A stretch of 64,000 nt of DNA from Variovorax sp. KK3 (GTDB lineage Bacteria; Pseudomonadota; Gammaproteobacteria; Burkholderiales; Burkholderiaceae_C). The position numbers were made by a program, and so were the translations under genes. A model generated the notes under the pieces. That model did no database searches, was not told the DNA's origin, and saw only the letters and a list, made by a program, of their open reading frames with translations. This document shows, in pieces, positions 57,623 to 64,000 of the stretch (position 1 is its first letter; every line of letters starts with the position of its first letter). The DNA is taken from the NCBI RefSeq assembly GCF_001984055.1, contig NZ_LYVO01000010.1:49042-113041 (forward strand). The letters are read 5' to 3'.

Positions 57623-57919
57623 ATGCAGATCATCACTCGTCGCGTCGTTTCCCACATCGCGTTTGCCACGGCCGCGCTGTGCGCCGCAGCTGGCGCCCAG
57701 GCCTTCCAAGGGGAGCAGAATCCGCTGCCTCCGCAGACCTTCCAGTCGACGCTTTCACGCGCGGCGGTACAGCAGGAGGCGCGGCGCCCCGTGCAGATCA
57801 GCAACGGCGGTACCGGTGTGGCGATGCTGGCGGGCATGGCCGATCGCGCGACCGTGCGCGCGCAGGCTTTGGCGATCAGCGCCAAGGGGCCGGCGACCTA
57901 TGGAGAAGTGCAACGCTGA
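57623..57919 (+). CDS. Small secreted protein, DUF4148-like
   Basis: The 98-residue protein has a signal peptide (ITRRVVSHIAFATAALCAAAGAQA, cleavage near residue 25) and a mature part FQGEQNPLPPQTFQSTLSRAAVQ that resembles the small DUF4148 group abundant in Burkholderiales. GGAG lies eight bases before the ATG. The longer frame upstream has no family residues. Function unknown. Confidence 0.72.
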   Translation: MQIITRRVVSHIAFATAALCAAAGAQAFQGEQNPLPPQTFQSTLSRAAVQQEARRPVQISNGGTGVAMLAGMADRATVRAQALAISAKGPATYGEVQR

Positions 57920-57965
57920 GTCACAGAGCGTGAGGGCGCGCGGGGCAGCCCGGGAGCGGAACATT

Positions 57966-58211
57966 TCAGCCCTTGCGTTCCTTTTTCTCCTTGTCGGGCC
58001 TGCTCCAGAACACCGGAATGTCTTCACGCGCGCACAGCACGCGCGCTTCCATCTCGGACAACTCGGTCACCGTGACACCGGACTCGGCCGAGTCGTCCTC
58101 GATGGGAGGACGCGTGAGCGGTGCTGGTTGGCTGACGTCTGGCAGGTCGCGACGCTTCTCACCCTTCTTGGCCGCGCCCCTTCGTCGAAAGAAGAAGAGC
58201 ATGGATGCCAC
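57966..58211 (-). CDS. Hypothetical charged small protein
   Basis: The 81-residue frame starts MASMLFFFRRRGAAKKGEKR and ends in a Lys/Glu tail; there is no helix long enough for a membrane span. I know no family. It follows the tRNA-Asn terminator on the same strand and overlaps a shadow frame on the plus strand that runs into the tRNA. It may be real but is weakly supported. Confidence 0.45.
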   Translation of the reverse strand: MASMLFFFRRRGAAKKGEKRRDLPDVSQPAPLTRPPIEDDSAESGVTVTELSEMEARVLCAREDIPVFWSRPDKEKKERKG

Positions 58212-58290
58212 TATGAGCCCGAGCCGGGGCTCCGGCGTGCAGAGCGGTCATGAAGTTGTGTCGGACGGCAACGCGTCGAACACCGCAGAC

Positions 58291-58328
58291 AAAGAAAAAG
58301 CCCTGCAACCGGTGGGTAGCAGGGCTTT
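58291..58328 (-). terminator. Rho-independent terminator after tRNA-Asn
   Basis: Read on minus, AAAGCCCTGC (58328-58319) pairs perfectly with GCAGGGCTTT (58306-58297), followed by TTCTTT. It lies about 20 bases after the tRNA. Confidence 0.85.
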
Positions 58329-58349
58329 GAGTGCCGTGAGGCTTGTAGG

Positions 58350-58425
58350 TGGCTCCTCGACCTGGGCTCGAACCAGGGACCTACGGATTAACAGTCCGGC
58401 GCTCTACCGACTGAGCTATCGAGGA
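58350..58425 (-). tRNA. tRNA-Asn (anticodon GTT)
   Basis: The 76-base cloverleaf includes an encoded 3' CCA. The acceptor TCCTCGA pairs with TCGAGGA, the D-arm has GCTC/GAGC, the anticodon loop is CTGTTAA with anticodon GTT, and the T-arm is CCTGG-TTCGAGC-CCAGG. A consensus -10 TATAAT lies 12-17 bases upstream. Confidence 0.97.
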
Positions 58426-58436
58426 ACAAGCCTCAG

Positions 58437-58442
58437 ATTATA
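58437..58442 (-). promoter_or_regulatory. -10 element of the tRNA-Asn promoter
   Basis: On minus the element is a perfect TATAAT eleven bases before the mature tRNA end. No good -35 was seen at 16-18 bases. Confidence 0.6.
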
Positions 58443-58503
58443 GCCCGCTTTATGGGCTGATCTGGAGCCATCGGCACGCACGATGCAAAAGTGCGAAAAA
58501 TTT

Positions 58504-59418
58504 TCAGCCCTGCTTCTCCGACATGGCGGCCATCAAGCGCGCTGCTGCGGCTTCGGGGTCGGCTTCGGCGACCAGGGCGCGCACGACGGCCACCGAACCG
58601 ACGCCGGTCGCCAACACCTCTGGCAACCTTTGCGCATCGACGCCGCCGATGCCCACTTGCGAATAGCCGCGCATGAGGCGCGCATAGGCTGCCAGGCGCG
58701 CCACACCCTGCGGCGCGGTCGCCATCTGCTTGAGCGTGGTCGGGTACACCGCGCCCATGGCGATGTAGCTCGGGCTCACCGCATCGGCCCGGACCATCTC
58801 CGCGTAGCCATGGGTGCTGACGCCCAGCCGAATGCCCGAAGCGCGGATGGCCTGCAGGTCCTGCGGGCTCAGCGCATCGAGGTCTTCCTGGCCCAGGTGC
58901 AGGCCGTAAGCCTTGGCTTCGATGGCGTCGCGCCAATGGTCGTTGATGAAGAGCAGCGCATTCGTGCCGCGCACCGCGTCCACGGCCGCCTTCACTTCGC
59001 GCTGGATCGCATCGCGATCGTCGGATTTGAAGCGCAGTTGAACGGTCGGCACGCCGGCACGCGCCATTCGGCCGACCCAGGTGGCATCGGGCAGCACGGC
59101 GTAGAGGCCGAGCTTGTCGGGGCAGGCCGGGAAAGCGTCGCCGCGAGCCGTCGGCGGAAAGGGCCGCATGCCGAAATCGGCCGGCGTGGCGGGCCATTCG
59201 TTCGCATCGAAGCGGCCTGTGCCCTGGGTCTGCGCATGCCACGCACGGGCCAGGCATTCGGCATCGACGTCGATGAAGCCCAGCGCCGCACAGGCGGACT
59301 TGGCGCCGCGGTACACCGCGTCGTCGCCGGAGAAGGAAGCCGGGCTCCCGCCCGATTGGCCGAAGCGCGCCGCATGCGCCGCCAGAATGTCGCGCGTGAT
59401 CTCGTGCTGGTCGTTCAT
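58504..59418 (-). CDS. thiE: Thiamine-phosphate synthase with an N-terminal extension
   Basis: The 304-residue protein has a C-terminal ThiE barrel (from about residue 100: LGLYAVLPDATWVGRMARAGVPTVQLRFKSDD, then LLFINDHWRDAIEAKAYGLHLGQEDLD and VSTHGYAEMVRADAVSPSYIAMGAVYPT). ThiE is usually about 210 residues; here about 100 extra residues precede it, of unclear function. It couples HMP-PP and thiazole phosphate. It is last in the thiO-thiS-thiG-thiE operon. Confidence 0.9.
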   Translation of the reverse strand: MNDQHEITRDILAAHAARFGQSGGSPASFSGDDAVYRGAKSACAALGFIDVDAECLARAWHAQTQGTGRFDANEWPATPADFGMRPFPPTARGDAFPACPDKLGLYAVLPDATWVGRMARAGVPTVQLRFKSDDRDAIQREVKAAVDAVRGTNALLFINDHWRDAIEAKAYGLHLGQEDLDALSPQDLQAIRASGIRLGVSTHGYAEMVRADAVSPSYIAMGAVYPTTLKQMATAPQGVARLAAYARLMRGYSQVGIGGVDAQRLPEVLATGVGSVAVVRALVAEADPEAAAARLMAAMSEKQG

Positions 59419-59429
59419 GGCTTGCTTCG

Positions 59430-60254
59430 TCACTGTGAGTTGGCGTGATGCCAGAAGGGCGTGCCCAGCACCGGCGTGCTGGGCTGGGCGGATTCCTGCG
59501 CGGCCATGGCGCCGGCCAGGTGTGCGCTGCGCCCTGCCTGCACCGCGTCGGCGAAGGCACCGGCCATGGCGACCGGGTCTTGCGACAGCGCCACTGCCGT
59601 GTTGAGCAGCACGCCGTCGTAGCCCCATTCCATCACCTGGCACGCATGCGAAGGCAGCCCCAGGCCGGCGTCGACCAGCATGGGCACGGTCAATCGCTCG
59701 CGCAGCACCTGCATGGCATAGGGGTTGACGGGCCCGCGGCCGGTGCCGATGGGTGCGGCCCACGGCATCACCGCCTGGCAGCCCACGTCCACCAAGCGCT
59801 GGCAGAGCACCAGGTCTTCGGTGCAATAGGGCAGCACGTGAAAGCCGTCGCGCACCAGTTGCGAGGCGGCGTCCACCAGGTTGAGCGTGTCGGGCTGCAG
59901 CGTGTAGTCGTCGCCGATGAGCTCGAGCTTGATCCAGGGCGTGTCGAACAACTCGCGCGCCATCTGTGCGGTGGCGATGGCTTCCTGCACGCTGTGGCAG
60001 CCGGCGGTGTTGGGCAGCACGGGCACGTCGAGCCGCCGCAGCAGATCCCAGAAGCCGTTGCCTTCGCCGCTGGTGCCGGTGGTACCTGGCGAGGCGGTCT
60101 GCCGGCGCAGCGAGGCGGTGAGCATCGCCGGCTTGGCACGGCGCACTGCGGCTTCGAGCACGTCGGGCGAGGGGTAGCGGGCAGTGCCGAGCAGCAGCCG
60201 GCTCTGGAAGGCCTGGCCGTACAGCACCAGGGCGTCGTTGGCGTTCGTTGTCAT
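59430..60254 (-). CDS. thiG: Thiazole synthase
   Basis: The 274-residue protein has the ThiG pattern: [20 protein letters not shown] at residues 18-37, [16 protein letters not shown] around residue 105 (with the Schiff-base Lys) and [19 protein letters not shown] near residue 165. It forms the thiazole ring from DXP, the ThiS thiocarboxylate and an imine. It lies 21 bases after thiS and 11 before thiE. Confidence 0.95.
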   Translation of the reverse strand: MTTNANDALVLYGQAFQSRLLLGTARYPSPDVLEAAVRRAKPAMLTASLRRQTASPGTTGTSGEGNGFWDLLRRLDVPVLPNTAGCHSVQEAIATAQMARELFDTPWIKLELIGDDYTLQPDTLNLVDAASQLVRDGFHVLPYCTEDLVLCQRLVDVGCQAVMPWAAPIGTGRGPVNPYAMQVLRERLTVPMLVDAGLGLPSHACQVMEWGYDGVLLNTAVALSQDPVAMAGAFADAVQAGRSAHLAGAMAAQESAQPSTPVLGTPFWHHANSQ

Positions 60255-60275
60255 GGCGTGTCTCCGTTGTTGATG

Positions 60276-60473
60276 TCAGCCGCCCGTGACGGGGCGGATG
60301 ACTTCGATGCGGTCGTCGGGTTGCAGCAGATGCGAGGCATAGCTCGAGCGCGGCACGAACTGGCGGTTCACCGCGGCCGCGAAAGGCGGAACGGCTTCGA
60401 TGAGCGCGATGGCATCGGCCAGCGTGGCGCGGTCGGGCAGCGTCCGGGGGTTGTCGTTGATCAGGACGTTCAT
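60276..60473 (-). CDS. thiS: Sulfur carrier protein ThiS
   Basis: The 65-residue ubiquitin-like protein begins MNVLINDNPRTLPD and ends PVTGG; the C-terminal GlyGly is the adenylation and thiocarboxylate site. Its ATG overlaps the thiO stop by four bases. thiF is not in the window, so adenylation depends on a distant gene or MoeB. Confidence 0.93.
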   Translation of the reverse strand: MNVLINDNPRTLPDRATLADAIALIEAVPPFAAAVNRQFVPRSSYASHLLQPDDRIEVIRPVTGG

Positions 60474-61564
60474 GATGGGCTTGTCTCTTCGAGGCAGTCC
60501 GGCAGCGCGAAGCGCGGTGCAAGCGCCGAGCGGCCGTCGCGCAGCAGCTCCAGCGCCACGTCGAGTAGGGCCGGCGCGATCATGAAGCCGTGGCGGTACA
60601 GGCCGTTGATCTGCATCACGCCCGGCCGCGGCTGGCGAAAGGCCGGCAGGTTGTCGGGCAAGGTGGGGCGGCACTGGGTGGCGATTTCGAGGATGCGCGC
60701 TTCGGCGAAGCCGCTGTGCACGGCATAGGCCGCGCTCAACAGTTCGAGCGTGGAGCGCACGCTGGCCGGCGACATGTCTTCCGATTCGATCTCGGTGGCG
60801 CCGATCACGAACACCTGGCCCGGCTTGGGCGCGATGTACAGCGGATAGCGCGGATGCACCAGGCGCGTGGGCCGCGTCAGCGTCACTTCGGGCGCATGCA
60901 CGCGGATCACTTCGCCACGCACGCCGCGCAGTGCGCTCCATTGCGGCCGCGCGCCCAGGCCGCGGCAGTCGATGACGCGTTCGTCCGTGCGCGGCGACAC
61001 GTCGTCGAGGCTGCGTGGCGAGTGCCAGTGCAGCGCGACGTTCGGCATGGACTGCAGCGTGTCGAGCAGGGCGGCGAGCAGTTCGCGGTTGTCGAGCTGG
61101 CCTTCTTCAGGCAGCAGCCATCCCTGAGCGAATCGCTGGCCCAGTGCGGGCTCGAGCGCGGCGATGCCGGTGGCGTCCAGCGTCTTCATGGCCGGCAGCT
61201 CGGGCACCTGTTCGCCGGTGCGTGCCAGCACGCGCGCAAGCCGCGCAGCCTCGGCGGCATCCTGCCGGTGCCACAGCACCAGCGTGCCCTGGCGTTGAAA
61301 GAACACCGGCCGCGCCAGCTCGGCGAGCAGCGCCGGCCAGCGGTCGAGCGCATGGTGGCCCATTCGCACGACAGAGGGCGGTGCGACGGCCGATTCGGCC
61401 AAGGGCGCGAGCATCGCCGCCGCGACGCGCGCTGCCGCGCCGTCGGCTTCCGGGCCGCTGGCATCGAAGAGCTCGACGCGGCAGCCGGCGCGGGCGAGCG
61501 CGACCGCGAGCAGGCGCCCCATGAGGCCGGCGCCGAGGATGGTGGCCGAGCGGAAGGGCATCAT
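60470..61564 (-). CDS. thiO: Glycine oxidase-type FAD-dependent enzyme
   Basis: The 364-residue DAO-family protein has an N-terminal dinucleotide motif ILGAGLMGRLLAVALARAG near residue 9 and C-terminal INGLYRHGFMIAPALLD near residue 323. ThiO oxidises glycine to the imine used by ThiG in aerobes without ThiH. ATG 61564 (an ATGATG pair) with GGAG upstream is preferred; the frame extends upstream into the thiD region. It heads the thi operon and is divergent from thiD by 47 bases. Confidence 0.9.
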   Translation of the reverse strand: MMPFRSATILGAGLMGRLLAVALARAGCRVELFDASGPEADGAAARVAAAMLAPLAESAVAPPSVVRMGHHALDRWPALLAELARPVFFQRQGTLVLWHRQDAAEAARLARVLARTGEQVPELPAMKTLDATGIAALEPALGQRFAQGWLLPEEGQLDNRELLAALLDTLQSMPNVALHWHSPRSLDDVSPRTDERVIDCRGLGARPQWSALRGVRGEVIRVHAPEVTLTRPTRLVHPRYPLYIAPKPGQVFVIGATEIESEDMSPASVRSTLELLSAAYAVHSGFAEARILEIATQCRPTLPDNLPAFRQPRPGVMQINGLYRHGFMIAPALLDVALELLRDGRSALAPRFALPDCLEETSPS

Positions 61565-61611
61565 GGCTCTTGCTCCGCGAGGGCACCGCCACGTGGCCGA
61601 TAATTTTCCGC

Positions 61612-62457
61612 ATGACTGCAGCATCTTCCCGATACGCCCGCGTGCTTTCCATTGCCGGTTCCGACAGCGGCGGCGGCGCCGGCATCCAGGCCGACCTCAA
61701 GACCTTCGCGGCGCTGGGCTGCTACGGCATGACGGCCATCACGGCGCTCACCGCGCAGAACACGCTCGGTGTTTCCGGCATCCACGGCGTGCCGCCCGAC
61801 TTCCTCAAGGCACAGATCCGCGCGGTGGTCGAAGACATCGGCGTCGACGCGGTCAAGCTCGGCATGCTGCTTGCGCCCGAGGTGGTCGACGTGGTGGCCT
61901 GGGCCATCGACCACTACAAGCTGCCCAACGTGGTGCTCGACCCGGTGATGGTGGCCACCAGCGGCGATCGGCTGATCGCCCAGGAAACGGTGCAGGTGCT
62001 GGTGCGCGAACTGTTCCCGCGCGCCATCGTGGTCACGCCCAACCTCGACGAAGCGGCGCTGTTGATCGGCCATGCGATCGACGGCGTCGATGCGCTGGAC
62101 GACGCGGCCAGCGAACTGCTCGCGCTGGGCGCGCGGGCCGTGCTGCTCAAGGGCGGCCATCTGCCCGGCAACGACATCGTGGACCTGCTGGCCGAAAGCG
62201 ACGGCGAGCGCCTGCGCCTGTCGTCCGAACGCATCGCGAGCCGCAACCTGCACGGCACCGGCTGCACGCTGTCGTCGGCCATCGCTTCGCACCTGGCGCT
62301 GGGCTACGACTTGCCCGAGGCCGTGGAGCGCGCACGCGGCTACGTCGTCGCCGCGATGGCGGCGGGTGCGGACGTGCAGGTCGGTGCAGGCCACGGACCC
62401 CTCAACCACGGCTTTGCGCCAGTGCCGACGGTCCGCCTGCCGTCGCCTGGCGCGTGA
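61612..62457 (+). CDS. thiD: Hydroxymethylpyrimidine/phosphomethylpyrimidine kinase
   Basis: The 281-residue kinase has VLSIAGSDSGGGAGIQADLKTF near residue 12, QNTLGVSGIHGVP around residue 48, DPVMVATSGDRL near residue 111 and NLHGTGCTLSSAIASHLALG near residue 218 (the anion hole with its Cys). It phosphorylates HMP twice for thiamine. It is divergent from thiO and convergent with the transporter gene cytX, whose end overlaps it. A GATAAT at 61599 is only eight bases before the ATG. Confidence 0.93.
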   Translation: MTAASSRYARVLSIAGSDSGGGAGIQADLKTFAALGCYGMTAITALTAQNTLGVSGIHGVPPDFLKAQIRAVVEDIGVDAVKLGMLLAPEVVDVVAWAIDHYKLPNVVLDPVMVATSGDRLIAQETVQVLVRELFPRAIVVTPNLDEAALLIGHAIDGVDALDDAASELLALGARAVLLKGGHLPGNDIVDLLAESDGERLRLSSERIASRNLHGTGCTLSSAIASHLALGYDLPEAVERARGYVVAAMAAGADVQVGAGHGPLNHGFAPVPTVRLPSPGA

Positions 62458-63721
62458 GCCAGGCCAGCACGAAGGTGAAGACCAGCGTGGGCAAGGCCGA
62501 CCCGAGCTGAGGCGTCCAGCGGGCACAGGCGTGATAGACCGCGATGCCGGCGATCCAGATCAGCGCGGCGACCAGGTCGACGCGGCGCGTGCCGGTCGAG
62601 GTCGGCGCCTCGCCGGTGCCCAGCCGGCCGAGGATCACGCCGTAAAGCGGCACGAAGACCGAACTCAGCAGCAGCAGGAAGGGCTCGAGCGTGTGCATCG
62701 GCAGCACCAGCGCGAAGGCGATGCACAGCACGGCGAGCGCGATGCCCCAGCGCTTGACGCTCCACCGCGGCTTCAGGCTGTGGGCCGAGACCGAACCCGA
62801 ATACACGTCGCCGTAGGCGTTGTCGAGTTCGTCGATGAGGATGAGGCCCAGCGCCACCAGCCCGCCTTGTGCCAGCAACAGCGCCGTCACGAGGTTGCTG
62901 CCCGGCTCGGCCGCGCTGACCACCATCACGCCCAATCCGTAGCACGAGATATTGGCCAGCGCATACCCGAGCCAGGTGCCCGAGAAAGCGCTGCCCAGGC
63001 CACCCGTGCTGCGCTTGCCGTGGCGCGCATAGTCGGCCACCAGGGGCAGCCACGAGACGGGCATCGCAATGACCAGGTCGAGCGCGCTGAAGAGGCCCAT
63101 GCCGCCGCTGCCGGGACGCGACCAGAAGGACTCCCAGCCTTTGGCGTGCAGTTGCCCAGCGAACTGCCAGGTGAGCCACAGCAGCGACAACACCACCAGC
63201 GGCAGCCCGAAGCGGCTGACGAAGCGCCGCACCAGCTTGACCATGGAGCCGGCCAGCAAGGCCAGCAGCACCGCACCCCAGAGCAGGGTGGTGAAGAGGC
63301 CACCCAGAACGCCGTCGAGCGACCAGCCGAAGGCCTGCTTGCCGATGGCCTGAGTGCCCTCGCGCATGATGACCAGCTCGAAGGTGGTCCAGCCGATCAG
63401 TTGCACGATGTTGAGCAGCACGGGCAGCCGTGCGAAGGCGCTGCCGTAGGTCGCATGCATGAGGCCGGCGCTGGCCAGGCCGCTCTCGCAGCCCACTCGA
63501 GCTGTCCAGGCCAGCAGGCCCGCGCCGATGCAGGAGCCGAGCACGATGGCCAGCACCGCGTCGCGCGTGCCGACCGCGGGCACGAGGTACGCGCCGATCT
63601 GCATCACCAGCAGCCCGACGCCGAGGCTGAACCACAGCGACAGATGGTCGTGCCAGCGGAACACGCGACTGCCGGCGGCCAGCGGCGTCAGCGCTTCGTT
63701 GTTGTCATTCGTGAATGCCAT
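62402..63721 (-). CDS. cytX: CytX-type hydroxymethylpyrimidine permease
   Basis: The 439-residue membrane protein is of the NCS1/purine-cytosine permease family, with about twelve hydrophobic segments including LSLWFSLGVGLLVMQIGAYLVPAVG near residue 28. ATG 63721 gives MAFTNDNNEALT; the frame extends upstream. A TPP riboswitch precedes it, which marks the CytX group that takes up the thiamine precursor HMP. Its 3' end overlaps thiD by 56 bases on the opposite strand. Confidence 0.88.
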   Translation of the reverse strand: MAFTNDNNEALTPLAAGSRVFRWHDHLSLWFSLGVGLLVMQIGAYLVPAVGTRDAVLAIVLGSCIGAGLLAWTARVGCESGLASAGLMHATYGSAFARLPVLLNIVQLIGWTTFELVIMREGTQAIGKQAFGWSLDGVLGGLFTTLLWGAVLLALLAGSMVKLVRRFVSRFGLPLVVLSLLWLTWQFAGQLHAKGWESFWSRPGSGGMGLFSALDLVIAMPVSWLPLVADYARHGKRSTGGLGSAFSGTWLGYALANISCYGLGVMVVSAAEPGSNLVTALLLAQGGLVALGLILIDELDNAYGDVYSGSVSAHSLKPRWSVKRWGIALAVLCIAFALVLPMHTLEPFLLLLSSVFVPLYGVILGRLGTGEAPTSTGTRRVDLVAALIWIAGIAVYHACARWTPQLGSALPTLVFTFVLAWLTRQATAGGPSALAQSRG

Positions 63722-63765
63722 CCATTTGCTCCAATGCAAAACGTTTGGCAGGTGGGCAAGGCCAC

Positions 63766-63807
63766 GGCGGCAAGACCGCCACGCGAGAAGAGACAAGGAC
63801 GTGGCGG
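63766..63807 (-). promoter_or_regulatory. Alternative hairpins of the riboswitch expression platform
   Basis: CCGCCACG (63776-63783) can pair with CGTGGCGG (63800-63807). Alternatively GGCGG/CCGCC at 63766-63780 forms a stem that uses part of the same bases. The two are mutually exclusive and lie between aptamer and cytX. Confidence 0.5.
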
Positions 63808-63814
63808 CCGCCGG

Positions 63815-63909
63815 ACCAGCTTCCCTGCGCGAGGATTACCTCAGTCAGGTTCAAAGGGACTCTCTCAGCCTGCCTGCAACACGATATGTCACGGGTCGGC
63901 ACCCCTAGC
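63815..63909 (-). ncRNA. TPP riboswitch (THI element)
   Basis: On the minus strand the region reads AGGGGTGCC, then GGCTGAGAGAG, CCCTTTGAACCTGA, CTGAGGTAATCC and GGGAAGC in the order and spacing of the TPP aptamer (P1-P5 with the conserved CTGAGA and ACCTGA). It lies upstream of cytX and should lower expression when thiamine pyrophosphate is abundant. Confidence 0.95.
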
Positions 63910-63942
63910 GTTTGCTTCAGTCGGTCTGGCGAAGCGAGGCCG

Positions 63943-63948
63943 ATTGTA
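63943..63948 (-). promoter_or_regulatory. -10 element of the cytX promoter
   Basis: On minus the element reads TACAAT, about 34 bases before the aptamer. No good -35 was found. Confidence 0.4.
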
Positions 63949-64000
63949 GGCCTGTGCTTGGTCAGTGGCGGAATCGGGAGTCCTAAAGCGGCTTTGAGGG

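Noticed and set aside
58350..58425. tRNA-Asn as an integration site of a mobile element
   Set aside because: No integrase gene, no repeated tRNA end and no shift in composition were found on either side.
57973..58443. A 156-codon plus-strand frame
   Set aside because: It runs through the tRNA-Asn gene and its terminator, so it is not a plausible protein.

Overview
The window is about two thirds G+C and almost fully coding. It looks like chromosomal DNA of a betaproteobacterium of the Burkholderiales, most likely Comamonadaceae (Variovorax/Acidovorax-like). The reasons are the ilvI-ilvN-ilvC-pssA-leuA order, the ECF sigma/DUF3619/DUF3106 block, the long thiamine-phosphate synthase, an adjacent aat-bpt pair, and many LysR/IclR regulators with Liv-type and amino-acid ABC transporters. 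No rRNA, IS element, phage, CRISPR array or replication origin was seen. One tRNA (Asn) is present. No gene-free stretch exceeds 300 bases; the largest is the 63722-64000 riboswitch region.

Layout. (1) 1-5723: end of a Liv-type ABC ATPase, then hyuA/hyuB (hydantoinase/oxoprolinase), an SDR and a HpcH-type aldolase, probably one catabolic operon. (2) 5791-8599: a Fic protein lacking the catalytic His, and two divergent Nac-like LysR regulators. (3) 8619-20577: a second N-heterocycle or amino-acid block: RraA-like aldolase and aminotransferase (minus), a LysR regulator, then a biotin carrier, biotin carboxylase, PxpB/PxpC-type carboxyltransferase halves, a second carrier without the biotin lysine and PxpA, then an SDR and a complete polar amino-acid ABC transporter. 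Three promoters here share one rigid architecture, ATAAG-N5-CTTAT, N16, CGTCTTGG, N20, TAC(C/A)GT, and define a single regulon. (4) 20634-26731: acyltransferase-like protein, EamA transporter, PII protein behind a sigma-54-type promoter, and a minus-strand six-gene operon from an ECF sigma factor to a LOG-like protein.

(5) 27015-34849: branched-chain amino-acid synthesis: ilvI, ilvN, ilvC, pssA, then two different leuA genes behind a transcription attenuator with a 17-residue leucine-rich leader peptide. (6) 34965-43085: PBP7-type carboxypeptidase, IclR regulator, N-end-rule transferases bpt and aat, an orphan molybdopterin hydroxylase large subunit, and divergent pobA/pobR. (7) 43135-47141: a QseBC-like two-component system, a DegP protease and a small unknown protein. 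(8) 47245-57034: nine minus-strand genes for polyol uptake and catabolism, namely binding protein, two permeases, ATPase, mannitol-type dehydrogenase, sorbitol-type SDR, AraC regulator, xylulokinase and fructokinase.

(9) 57226-58425: small proteins and tRNA-Asn. (10) 58504-63909: thiamine genes, with thiO-thiS-thiG-thiE on minus, thiD divergent, and a CytX-type HMP transporter behind a TPP riboswitch. Starts were adjusted from the longest open frames by ribosome-binding sites, overlaps, family N-termini and, for the regulon genes, the predicted transcription start. No database search was possible; functional calls rest on motifs, lengths and neighbourhood.
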